A stretch of 63,961 nt of DNA from Actinobacteria bacterium HGW-Actinobacteria-7 (GTDB taxonomy: Bacteria; Actinomycetota; Coriobacteriia; Anaerosomatales; PHET01). Numbering within the stretch: the stretch's first letter is position 1; the number at the start of each line of letters is the position of its first letter. The DNA is taken from assembly GCA_002841275.1 (NCBI GenBank), contig PHET01000012.1, positions 1-63,961 of the forward strand, in the 5' to 3' direction. Made by a program: the position numbers and the translations under genes. The notes beneath the pieces were generated by a model. The model was given only the letters and a program-made list of their open reading frames with translations. It was not told the DNA's origin and did no database searches. This document shows, piece after piece, positions 10,140 through 17,741 of this stretch.

Positions 10140-10844
10140 TCATCGGAAGAACACCTGGAACACAGCGGTGACGATCAACAGGCCCATGAGCGCGCCCACG
10201 ATCACCTGGGGTACGGAGTGTATCTCGGCCTCAACGCGACTCTGGGCAACCAGAAACGCGATGAACAACCCCAGTACCAGAGCGCCGGCACTGCCCGTAA
10301 TGAACCCCAGGATAGCTGCCGAACCGAACGCGACTGCGGCGTGCCCACTCGGCCAGCCCCCCTGGAGCCACGTACCCTCCTGGGACACCGCCTTCATCAC
10401 CAGCACGGCCAGCAGCACGATGCACAACGAGATGATGGTCAGGTCCGATGGAGCGATCTTGATGATATCGAGCCCGTCTTGCATCAGAAGCCGGACGCGT
10501 TCGAACAGCACGAGGTACGCGACGACGACCGCGTTGATTGCGGCGACCAACACCGCTCCCGCCGCCACGTCCTTGGCGATCTTCGCCAGTGGATCGTAGT
10601 GGTCGATAGCGACGTCCACTCCGGCCTCAAGGGCTGTGTTGACGAGTTCTGTGATGAACACAAGACTGATGGCGAACACGACAGCAGCAAGTTCGATTCC
10701 GGTGACGTCCAGAAACAGACTCGCCACGGCGACCAAGACAGCCGCTCCCATGTGGAGCCGCATGTTTCGCTGGGTGCGAAGTGCATACACGATGCCATCG
10801 ATGGCGAAATTGAAGCTCCACAACAGCGAGTGCCCGCGCTTCAC
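10140..10844 (-). CDS. Fused DgkA-type lipid kinase and PAP2-type phosphatase
   Basis: This 234-residue membrane protein joins two lipid enzymes. Residues 1-115 match the small DgkA kinase: SFNFAIDGIVYALRTQRNMR, hydrophobic helices, and the catalytic ELVNTALEAGVDVAID. The rest is a PAP2 phosphatase with GWPSGHAAVAFGSAA and SRVEAEIHSVPQVIVG. In Gram-positives DgkA homologues phosphorylate undecaprenol and PAP2 proteins remove phosphate from undecaprenyl pyrophosphate, so a role in recycling the C55 carrier is likely (inference). I choose GTG 10844, 14 bases past the ybeY stop, because AAGGGAG stands 9 bases before it. The longer frame from 10877 overlaps ybeY and has no ribosome site. Confidence 0.85.
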   Translation of the reverse strand: MKRGHSLLWSFNFAIDGIVYALRTQRNMRLHMGAAVLVAVASLFLDVTGIELAAVVFAISLVFITELVNTALEAGVDVAIDHYDPLAKIAKDVAAGAVLVAAINAVVVAYLVLFERVRLLMQDGLDIIKIAPSDLTIISLCIVLLAVLVMKAVSQEGTWLQGGWPSGHAAVAFGSAAILGFITGSAGALVLGLFIAFLVAQSRVEAEIHSVPQVIVGALMGLLIVTAVFQVFFR

Positions 10845-10858
10845 GACCGGCGTCTCCC

Positions 10859-11308
10859 TTACGATGCCGCCACCCACGCTTCAAGAAGTACCCGTTCGCG
10901 TGCCTGCATGACCTGGGCGTCGACGTCTTCGATGTGGTCGTAGCCCAGAAGGTGCAGTATGCCGTGGACGAGCAGCAGGTTGAGCTCTTCTTCGACCGTG
11001 TGGCCGTACTCGGCCGCCTGGGACTCGGCGATCGCAGGGGCGATCACAACATCCCCCAAGGTGACCGACTCATCTGGGCCCACGACCGCACACGGATCAT
11101 CGCACTCGAAAGACAGGACGTCAGTGGGGCCCTCTTTGCCGCGATAGTCGAAGTTGAGCTGAGCCATTTCCTCGACCTCGACAATGGCAATTGAGAGCTC
11201 AATGGCTTCGGGGGCATCTTCACGATCGAGCACGAATGCCGCCAGTCTCTCGAACGCGGCGACTTCCAGCGGCTCAGGATCGCGATGGCTCACGATGCTG
11301 ATCTGCAT
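10859..11308 (-). CDS. ybeY: Endoribonuclease YbeY, rRNA maturation factor
   Basis: YbeY is a metal-dependent RNase for 16S rRNA 3' processing and ribosome quality control. The protein is 149 residues. The zinc-binding histidine cluster is intact in LLLVHGILHLLGYDH, and DVLSFECDD is the second conserved block. ATG 11308 has a strong AGGAAGGA five bases upstream, although it lies 35 bases inside the 3' end of the HD-domain gene. Gene order phoH - pgpH-like - ybeY - dgkA is conserved in Firmicutes. Confidence 0.95.
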   Translation of the reverse strand: MQISIVSHRDPEPLEVAAFERLAAFVLDREDAPEAIELSIAIVEVEEMAQLNFDYRGKEGPTDVLSFECDDPCAVVGPDESVTLGDVVIAPAIAESQAAEYGHTVEEELNLLLVHGILHLLGYDHIEDVDAQVMQARERVLLEAWVAAS

Positions 11309-12308
11309 ACGCTTCCTTCCTCGGTCCTGTGATGGTCTGCGGATACTCGCACCGAGCGTGCAACATGTTCACAAGCATGTGCACGAACGTCTCGGTGATG
11401 ACAGGTATGTCCCCTTCTTTCATGCCCGCCGAGTCAAGTTGCCCATCCTGAAGCTTGTCATCAATGACGAAACGCACGGCAGTGGCGACACTCCCTGCAT
11501 CGGGCTGCTTCAAAGCGCGGACGGCCGCCTCACACCCGTCCGCCAGCATGACCAGCGCCGCCTCTCGGCTGCTCGGCCTGCCACCGTGATAGCGATAGTC
11601 GCTCTCGGCAACGGTGGCATCCGCTTGCGCCGCCTTGTGAAAGAAGTATCTCACCAGCGACGTACCGTGGTGCTCGCGGATGACATCGACGATCCGATCG
11701 GGTAGTTCGTACTCCTCGGCCAAGTGCAAGCCGTCGGCGACGTGTGAGGTGATGATCAAGGCTGATAGCGACGGCTTCGCGAGGTCATGCGGATTCTCGC
11801 CGTCAGCGAGATTCTCGAAGAAGTAGCAGGGCCTGCGGAGCTTTCCAACATCGTGGTAGTACGCTCCAACACGCGCGACCAAAGGGTCAGCACCGATGGC
11901 ATCAGCACCAGCCTCTGCGAGACTCGCCACAGCCAGTGAGTGCGTGTAGGTTCCCGGTGCCTCGATCATCAGTCGCTTGATCAGCGGGTGCAGCGGGCTG
12001 GCCGCCTCAACCAGCTGAACATCGGCTCTCGCGATAAGCATGCGCCTAGCCACGGGGACCGCCGCGACGCCAAGAACCGCCGCCACAAAGGCACCCAGTC
12101 CTCCGAAGAACGCCGCGCGGGACATCGCTTCACGCGACGCGTGCGTCAGCGCATCGCCCAAATAGGCCACGCCCGCACCCAGCACGGTGGCGCCTACGAT
12201 CGCAACGAACGCAGCAACGAAGAGGATCCTGCGGCTCTCGGGACGCATCGCAAGCGCCCGGGACGTGACACGGGGCATGAGACTCGCCATGCGACGCAGC
12301 TCAGGCAT
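11274..12308 (-). CDS. HD-domain phosphohydrolase, shortened PgpH type
   Basis: The C-terminal two thirds match the catalytic domain of PgpH-type cyclic-di-AMP phosphodiesterases: PGTYTHSLAVASLAEAGADA, VARVGAYYHDVGKLRRPCYF and REHHGTSLVRYFFHKA contain the HD-site histidines and aspartates. Full PgpH proteins are near 700 residues, with an extracellular sensor domain and a seven-helix membrane domain. This protein is 344 residues and has only about two hydrophobic segments (near 28-50 and 65-87) before the HD domain. It keeps PgpH's neighbours phoH and ybeY. ATG 12308 overlaps the phoH stop by 8 bases. Activity on c-di-AMP is inferred from family and location. Confidence 0.85.
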   Translation of the reverse strand: MPELRRMASLMPRVTSRALAMRPESRRILFVAAFVAIVGATVLGAGVAYLGDALTHASREAMSRAAFFGGLGAFVAAVLGVAAVPVARRMLIARADVQLVEAASPLHPLIKRLMIEAPGTYTHSLAVASLAEAGADAIGADPLVARVGAYYHDVGKLRRPCYFFENLADGENPHDLAKPSLSALIITSHVADGLHLAEEYELPDRIVDVIREHHGTSLVRYFFHKAAQADATVAESDYRYHGGRPSSREAALVMLADGCEAAVRALKQPDAGSVATAVRFVIDDKLQDGQLDSAGMKEGDIPVITETFVHMLVNMLHARCEYPQTITGPRKEAYADQHREPSRS

Positions 12309-13287
12309 CGCTTTCAGCGCTCTTCGCTTCTTCGTACTTGGTGTAGGCAGTGACGATGTGCTGTACCAGCTTGTGTCGCACGACGTCTGTGCCGGTCAGT
12401 TCGACAAAGGAGATGTCCGGGACACCATCAAGAATGTCGCGCACCTGACGAAGTCCGCTCGTGCCTCTGGGCAGGTCGATCTGGGTGATGTCTCCCGTGA
12501 CCACGATCCGCGAGCCGAATCCCAACCGGGTCAGAAACATCTTCATCTGCTCAGCGGTGGTGTTCTGAGCCTCGTCGAGGATGACGAACGAGTCGTTCAA
12601 GGTTCTGCCGCGCATATACGCCAGCGGGGCGATCTCGATGACCCCGCGCTCGAGCAGTGACGCGGACTTCTCGGCGTCCACCATGTCGAACAGCGCGTCG
12701 TAGAGCGGGCGTAGGTACGGGTCGACCTTCTCGGTCAACGTGCCCGGGAGGAATCCCAATGATTCCCCGGCCTCAACCGCCGGACGCGTGAGTATGATGC
12801 GGCCAACCTGCTTGCTCTTGAGTGCCTGGACCGCCATGGCCATGGCGAGGTAGGTCTTGCCGGTGCCCGCAGGGCCGATGCCGAAGCTGATCGTACTCTT
12901 ACGAATCGCATCGACGTAGCGCTTCTGACCGGAGGTCTTGGGCCGGATGGCCTTGCCCTTGTAGGTCAGAATCACGTCACCATGCAGCGATGTGGGCGTG
13001 CACTCCCCCTGAGAGAGGATGTCGATCGAACGCTCGATGACGTCGGGAGTGAGGTGTTCGCCGCGTTCAATCAGCTGAATCATCTCCGAGAAGAGCGCGG
13101 AGACCGTGGCGGTATCACCAGCGTCGCCCAGAATGCTTATCTCGTTGCCCCGCACGGAAATCGTGGGGTCGAACTGTCCTTCGATCAGTCTGAGAAGCGA
13201 GTCACCTTGTCCGAGCAGACGTGTCATGTCGAGCTCAGGGGGGACTACGAGTCGAATCTGAGTGGGTTCCACGGTTGGGTCATGCAC
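12301..13287 (-). CDS. phoH: PhoH-like ATPase
   Basis: This is a cytoplasmic P-loop ATPase of the PhoH family, associated by genome context with RNA metabolism and YbeY. The 328-residue protein has an N-terminal KH-like part (to about residue 100), Walker A GPAGTGKT at 138-145 and Walker B VILDEAQN at 235-242, followed by GDITQIDLPRG. The start is GTG 13287. No clear ribosome-binding site precedes it, so the exact start is uncertain. About 100 bases separate it from the mtaB stop, enough for its own promoter; a TAGAAT hexamer there has no convincing -35. Confidence 0.94.
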   Translation of the reverse strand: MHDPTVEPTQIRLVVPPELDMTRLLGQGDSLLRLIEGQFDPTISVRGNEISILGDAGDTATVSALFSEMIQLIERGEHLTPDVIERSIDILSQGECTPTSLHGDVILTYKGKAIRPKTSGQKRYVDAIRKSTISFGIGPAGTGKTYLAMAMAVQALKSKQVGRIILTRPAVEAGESLGFLPGTLTEKVDPYLRPLYDALFDMVDAEKSASLLERGVIEIAPLAYMRGRTLNDSFVILDEAQNTTAEQMKMFLTRLGFGSRIVVTGDITQIDLPRGTSGLRQVRDILDGVPDISFVELTGTDVVRHKLVQHIVTAYTKYEEAKSAESDA

Positions 13288-13387
13288 CTCGGTTCGCTGC
13301 CGGTACGAACGATTTGTACACCCGATATCGAGTGCGCATCACGTCCGATTCTATCACTTGAGGCAAGGTTAGAGCCGTTTGAGAAGC

Positions 13388-14671
13388 TCAGATCATGGGT
13401 TCCCCGATGACTTGCCCTGCCGAGCCCCGGGCAAGGATCACTTGCACGATATCCCCAACCCCGCCAGCAGGCGTCGCGACCTGAACACGTAGGTAATCAC
13501 GACTGGTGCCCAGCCCGCCGCGCTCATCGGTCTGTTCGACCAGAACCTCGGCCTCATGCCCGATTCGCTGCTCCTCGTATCGGTACCGCAGACGATCACC
13601 CACCGAGCGCAACTCCGACGCCCGGTCGGCACGGAGCTCTGGTGCGACCTGCGCCATCTGAGCGGCAGGCGTACCAGCGCGCTCGCTGTAGCGGAACACA
13701 TGCAACTTCGCGAAGCCCACGTCCTCGACCAGTGCCACGGTAGCCTCATGGTCGATGTGGGTCTCGGCGGGAAACCCGGCGATCAGATCGGAGGTGATGG
13801 CCACACCCGGGATGGCACTTCTCACGTCGGCGATGATGCGTCTGAACCCTTCGACCGAGTACGTGCGAGCCATGGCTCGCAACACCGCATCGCTTCCGCT
13901 CTGAAGCGGTACGTGAAGGTGCTCGCACACCGCAGGCGTCTCCGCCAACACAGACAGCAGTCGCGGTGTCAGATCGGGAGGTTCGATGCTCGAGAGTCTC
14001 AGACGCGCAATCCCAGTTGCCGCTATCGCTGCGATGAGCGCCGCCAGATCGGCGTCCCCGTCGGCATATCGGCCGATATTGATACCGGTAAGGACGATCT
14101 CGTTGACGCCGGCCTCGACCAGCAACCTCGCGTCTGCAACCGCTCGCTCCAACGGCACCGCTCGGGGCACCCCGCGAGCGTAAGGCACGATGCAGTATGT
14201 GCAGAAGTTGTCGCATCCGTCTTCGACCTTCAACATCGCGCGGGTCCGAAGCCCCGCCCGAGCTCGCTTGCCAGATACAGGGGCCTGCAACGCAGGCGTG
14301 CCGCATGCGAGGTCAAGCACCTCACCGACCCGCTGTGCAACGAGCGCCTTGTCGGATTCGACCACCACTCGCCTACCGAGCGCGCGCAAGCCGTCGGCAT
14401 CGAGGGCAGCAAGACAGCCGGTGACAACCACCACCGGGTTGCCGGGAGCCCGGAGGGCCTGACGAACCGCCTTGCGGGCCTTGGTGTCCGCTTCCCCGGT
14501 GACTGTGCACGTGTTGATCACGACCACGGAGGCTCTGTCCTCGTCAGCGACAACCGCCCCTTTGCCGATGAGTTCGGCAGCGATCGCCTCGCTCTCGACA
14601 CGGTTCACCTTGCACCCCAGAGTGCGGAAAGCCACCGAGACCCTCCTGCCCGACGCAGCCTCAGCGCTCAC
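13388..14671 (-). CDS. mtaB: tRNA t6A37 methylthiotransferase MtaB
   Basis: MtaB is a radical SAM enzyme that converts t6A to ms2t6A at position 37 of ANN-decoding tRNAs. It is 427 residues. The N-terminal UPF0004 domain supplies C20, C55 and C86 for one iron-sulfur cluster (TLGCKVN, INTCTVTGEAD, VTGCLAAL). The radical SAM cysteines are C153, C157 and C160 in CDNFCTYC. A C-terminal TRAM domain closes the protein. The absence of MiaB-type features and its location after rsmE point to MtaB. The start GTG 14671 overlaps the rsmE stop by 11 bases. Confidence 0.95.
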   Translation of the reverse strand: MSAEAASGRRVSVAFRTLGCKVNRVESEAIAAELIGKGAVVADEDRASVVVINTCTVTGEADTKARKAVRQALRAPGNPVVVVTGCLAALDADGLRALGRRVVVESDKALVAQRVGEVLDLACGTPALQAPVSGKRARAGLRTRAMLKVEDGCDNFCTYCIVPYARGVPRAVPLERAVADARLLVEAGVNEIVLTGINIGRYADGDADLAALIAAIAATGIARLRLSSIEPPDLTPRLLSVLAETPAVCEHLHVPLQSGSDAVLRAMARTYSVEGFRRIIADVRSAIPGVAITSDLIAGFPAETHIDHEATVALVEDVGFAKLHVFRYSERAGTPAAQMAQVAPELRADRASELRSVGDRLRYRYEEQRIGHEAEVLVEQTDERGGLGTSRDYLRVQVATPAGGVGDIVQVILARGSAGQVIGEPMI

Positions 14672-15428
14672 AGGCGGCCTTCACACCCAGCGCTGCGGCG
14701 ATGACCAGCGCAATCGAGACCACAGCGGCTGTTTCGGTGCGCATGATAGACGGCCCAAGTGACGCCACGACCGCGCCCGTGGCGCTCAAAGCCGAAACCT
14801 CCTCGGCAGACAACCCGCCTTCAGGGCCAACGACCACCGCAACCGATGCCTCGGAATCAGCGAACGCGCTGCGCGCAGCATCACTCAACAGGTCGCCCAT
14901 GTGGTCCTCCCACAGGACCAGCACCCGGTCGTAGGTGCCCAGAAGTTCAACCGCCGCCGAGAAGCCCACGGGATCGGCGACGCCAACGACGCACTCACGC
15001 CGGGATTGCTTGGATGCGGACTCGGCGATGCGACGCCAGCGACTCCCTCGCTCGGCACGCTTGCGCTCGTCGAGCCGTACGATGCTCCTCGATGTGAACA
15101 CGGGCACGATGCCTGCGGCCCCCACCTCGACCGCCTGGCGGACGATCGAGTCCATCTTCTCGCCCTTGGCCACGCCCTGAAAGAGAGTCACTCGCGGATA
15201 CCACGACGGTTCCAGCGAAGCGACCACCCGAGCGACCACGCCTGCCTCAGAGAGCCCAACCACCTCGACGCGGAACGCCTCACCGGACGGCGCCACGACG
15301 TCGAGTTCCTCGCCCGGCTCTACGCGCAGCACGCGAGTGGCATGGTGCTCGTCTTCGGCACACAGCGGCAGACGCGCGGGTGAGATCGCGCCTAGCTCTT
15401 GCGTGAGGAAGAACCGCGCGCGGGACAT
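14661..15428 (-). CDS. rsmE: 16S rRNA (uracil1498-N3)-methyltransferase
   Basis: RsmE methylates U1498 of 16S rRNA using a SPOUT (trefoil-knot) fold. The protein is 255 residues. It carries the N-terminal PUA-like part with HHATRVLRVEPGEEL, the block LFQGVAKGEKMDSIVRQAVE, and the knot SVAVVVGPEGGLSAEEV and LGPSIMRTETAAVV. ATG 15428 lies 4 bases after the dnaJ stop. The order dnaJ - rsmE - mtaB is widely conserved and puts rRNA and tRNA modification under the CIRCE-controlled operon. Confidence 0.95.
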   Translation of the reverse strand: MSRARFFLTQELGAISPARLPLCAEDEHHATRVLRVEPGEELDVVAPSGEAFRVEVVGLSEAGVVARVVASLEPSWYPRVTLFQGVAKGEKMDSIVRQAVEVGAAGIVPVFTSRSIVRLDERKRAERGSRWRRIAESASKQSRRECVVGVADPVGFSAAVELLGTYDRVLVLWEDHMGDLLSDAARSAFADSEASVAVVVGPEGGLSAEEVSALSATGAVVASLGPSIMRTETAAVVSIALVIAAALGVKAACER

Positions 15429-15432
15429 CCGT

Positions 15433-16593
15433 CTAGCCCCTCAGCCAGTCCTTGAGCTTTTCGAGCGTCGACTTCTCGGCCGACTTCGCGTCGCCTAGCT
15501 CGTCGCCCAGCTCGCGGAGCAGCTCCTTCTGACGCTTGGAGAGCTTCTTGGGAACCTGCACGCCCACGTGCACGATCAGGTCACCTCGGGATCCGCCGCC
15601 TCCCATGCGCGGCATCCCGCGCCCTTTGAGGCGTACGGTGTCACCGTGCTGCGTCCCTGACGGAATGTGCACCTTGTTGTCCTCGAGCAGGCCACAGACA
15701 GACAGTTCTGCGCCAAGCGCCGCCTGTGAGATCGAGACGTTGGCCTTGCAGTGCAGCTCATTACCCTCGCGATGGATGAAATCATGCGGCGCTATTCGGA
15801 TGGCGACCAGCAGATCTCCGGGTGTAGCGCCTCGGATGCCTGCCTCGCCCATACCGCGCAGCCGGATCTGCTGCCCGTCGCTGATACCCGCAGGAACGTT
15901 CACATTGACGTGCTGGCGGTCCGGTACCCGGCCCGAGCCCTGGCATTCCTCACACGGCTGCTCGACGATATGCCCGGTCGAGCTGCAGCGCTCACAGGGA
16001 CCAACCGTCTGCATCTGGCCGATGAACGTACGCCGAACCTGCACCCTCTGTCCTGACCCGTTGCAGTCTGGGCAGGTGGCGACGCTGCTGCCTTCGGCGG
16101 CGCCGGTACCGTCACACACGTCACACGGCGCTAGATGATCGAGGACGATCTCCTTCTCGGCGCCGGTGGCCGCCTCTTCGAGCGTAACCGTGAGCGACAT
16201 CGCCATGTCTCGACCTTCGAGGCGCACGCCACGGCCTCCGCCACTCACTCCGCCGAAGAAGGCGCTGAAAAGGTCGCCCATGTCGAAGCCACCTGCGCCG
16301 CCGCCACCAAACAGGTCGTTGAGGTCCACGTACCCGCCGCCGTAGCCTCCACCACCACCGGGAGCACGACCACCTACCGAACCGTAGGTGTCGTACTGCT
16401 GGCGCTTGGCGGGGTCGGACAAGGCGTCGTACGCCTCGTTGATCTCCTTGAAGCGGTCTTCCGCGTCAGCGGCCTTGTTCACGTCAGGGTGAAGCTCGCG
16501 CGCCTTGCGCCTGAACGCCTTCTTGATCTCATCGGCGGTGGCTGTGCGCTCCACGCCGAGCGTCTGATAGTAGTCACTGGTACCTGCGGGCAC
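15433..16593 (-). CDS. dnaJ: Chaperone protein DnaJ
   Basis: DnaJ is the co-chaperone that delivers substrates to DnaK and stimulates its ATPase. At 386 residues it is full length. The J domain has HPD at 35-37, followed by a Gly/Phe-rich linker (GGGGGYGGGYVDLNDLFGG). The zinc-finger domain has all four CxxCxGxG-type repeats (CDVCDGTG, CPDCNGSG, CERCSSTG, CEECQGSG), and two C-terminal substrate-binding domains follow. The start is GTG 16593, 29 bases after hrcA. There is no grpE or dnaK between hrcA and dnaJ, as for the dnaJ2 copy of Streptomyces. Confidence 0.97.
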   Translation of the reverse strand: MPAGTSDYYQTLGVERTATADEIKKAFRRKARELHPDVNKAADAEDRFKEINEAYDALSDPAKRQQYDTYGSVGGRAPGGGGGYGGGYVDLNDLFGGGGAGGFDMGDLFSAFFGGVSGGGRGVRLEGRDMAMSLTVTLEEAATGAEKEIVLDHLAPCDVCDGTGAAEGSSVATCPDCNGSGQRVQVRRTFIGQMQTVGPCERCSSTGHIVEQPCEECQGSGRVPDRQHVNVNVPAGISDGQQIRLRGMGEAGIRGATPGDLLVAIRIAPHDFIHREGNELHCKANVSISQAALGAELSVCGLLEDNKVHIPSGTQHGDTVRLKGRGMPRMGGGGSRGDLIVHVGVQVPKKLSKRQKELLRELGDELGDAKSAEKSTLEKLKDWLRG

Positions 16594-16622
16594 TGATGGT
16601 CCTTTCGAGTGGTGGTCTTGCG

Positions 16623-17645
16623 CTAGCCCAGCGCGTCTTCGAGCTCGTCAGCGACGATGCGTACAGCCGATATGGCGCGGCCGTAGTCCATACGGGTAGG
16701 ACCGATCACGCCGAGAAACCCGTCGGCGGACCCGGTGCCATAGTTGGTGGCGACGATACTCAGATTACCCAGTTCGGCGCGGCGGTTCTCATGTCCGATG
16801 CGCACGGCGAGGGCACGGTTGTCCAACGCCTCAGACAGCGCACCCAGCACCGCGATGCCGTCCTCCAAAAACTCGATGAGGGGTCGCGCACGTTCGGCAT
16901 CGTGGAACTCGGGCTGCGAGAGCAATGCAGGCACACCCACGTGGAACAGGCGATCCCGGTCAGCCTCGCCCAGCGCATCAAGAATCTCATCGAGCACGCG
17001 CTTGGTCAGCTCACTCGGCCCGCGTGGGTCATGCGGATCTGATGCCGCAGTGCTCACTGCGTCACGCAGCGGGAGGATCTCTGTAGCACGCTTGCCGCTG
17101 AGCCCGGCGTTCAGCGCACGCTCGATCTCGCTGACCTCTTCTGGCGATGCCTCAGAGGTCAGTTCTATTGAGCGGTTGACCACCTGGCCCGATTCGGTGA
17201 TGAGCACGAACAGCGCACGACGCGGGCTCATCGACAGCAGATCGAGTCGCTTGACACGAGCCGTCGACACGCTCGGGGCGACCGTGATCGCGAGGCAGTT
17301 GGTAAGGCGGGTCAGCGCAGCCGACGTCTCTCGCATAAGGTCGTCAATCTCGGCAGCGCGATGCAGAGGCGCTGTGATGGCGGCGTCCGTCTCGGCATTG
17401 CGGCGTTCGAGCAGCTCGTCGACGAAGCTCCTATAGCCGGTATCGGTAGGAATCCGGCCTGCCGAGACGTGAGGCTGGGCAACGTAGCCGGTCTCCTCGA
17501 GAATCGACAGCTCGCTGCGGACCGTCGCGGGACTGCACCCCAGGTCATAGCGCGATACCAGCGTCTTGGACCCCACGGGGGTCGCGCTGACTATGTACTC
17601 TTCGACAAGCGCCTGCAGTACGCGGCGGCGGCGTTCATTGAGCAT
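16623..17645 (-). CDS. hrcA: Heat-inducible transcription repressor HrcA
   Basis: HrcA represses heat-shock operons by binding CIRCE elements; its folding depends on GroEL, so stress relieves repression. From ATG 17645 the protein has 340 residues. It starts with the winged helix (LNERRRRVLQALVEEYI, CSPATVRSELSILEETGYV, HVSAGRIPTDTGYRSFVDEL). The frame stays open 18 codons upstream, but the family N-terminus begins at this ATG and the CIRCE element lies 44-70 bases before it. It is the first gene of hrcA-dnaJ-rsmE-mtaB and should repress itself. Confidence 0.96.
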   Translation of the reverse strand: MLNERRRRVLQALVEEYIVSATPVGSKTLVSRYDLGCSPATVRSELSILEETGYVAQPHVSAGRIPTDTGYRSFVDELLERRNAETDAAITAPLHRAAEIDDLMRETSAALTRLTNCLAITVAPSVSTARVKRLDLLSMSPRRALFVLITESGQVVNRSIELTSEASPEEVSEIERALNAGLSGKRATEILPLRDAVSTAASDPHDPRGPSELTKRVLDEILDALGEADRDRLFHVGVPALLSQPEFHDAERARPLIEFLEDGIAVLGALSEALDNRALAVRIGHENRRAELGNLSIVATNYGTGSADGFLGVIGPTRMDYGRAISAVRIVADELEDALG

Positions 17646-17688
17646 GATTCCGACGCCTCCTCCGGCGCTCGATGGCACTCCACGACTG

Positions 17689-17715
17689 TTGGCACTCAAG
17701 TATAGCGAGTGCCAA
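17689..17715. promoter_or_regulatory. CIRCE operator (HrcA binding site)
   Basis: A perfect inverted repeat, TTGGCACTC - 9 bases - GAGTGCCAA, matches the CIRCE consensus TTAGCACTC-N9-GAGTGCTAA apart from one symmetrical base change. It lies 44 bases upstream of the hrcA start, and the -10 box of the hrcA promoter falls inside its spacer. A lone TGGCACTC copy in the same orientation sits at 17673-17680, without a partner arm. Confidence 0.93.
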
Positions 17716-17727
17716 GGCTTCAGTGAA
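17699..17727 (-). promoter_or_regulatory. Promoter of hrcA-dnaJ-rsmE-mtaB
   Basis: On the minus strand TTCACT (17722-17727) and TATACT (17699-17704) are separated by 17 bases. The -10 box lies in the CIRCE spacer, so bound HrcA would block RNA polymerase directly. It lies in the gap between hemW and hrcA. Confidence 0.7.
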
Positions 17728-17741
17728 CCCGCGGCCGCCCT

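Noticed and set aside
10845-10877. Longer start (GTG 10877) for the DgkA-PAP2 protein
   Set aside because: It overlaps ybeY and has no ribosome site, whereas GTG 10844 has AAGGGAG at good spacing.
17673-17680. A second CIRCE half-site (TGGCACTC)
   Set aside because: No matching inverted arm within 30 bases, so only the 17689-17715 element is called.
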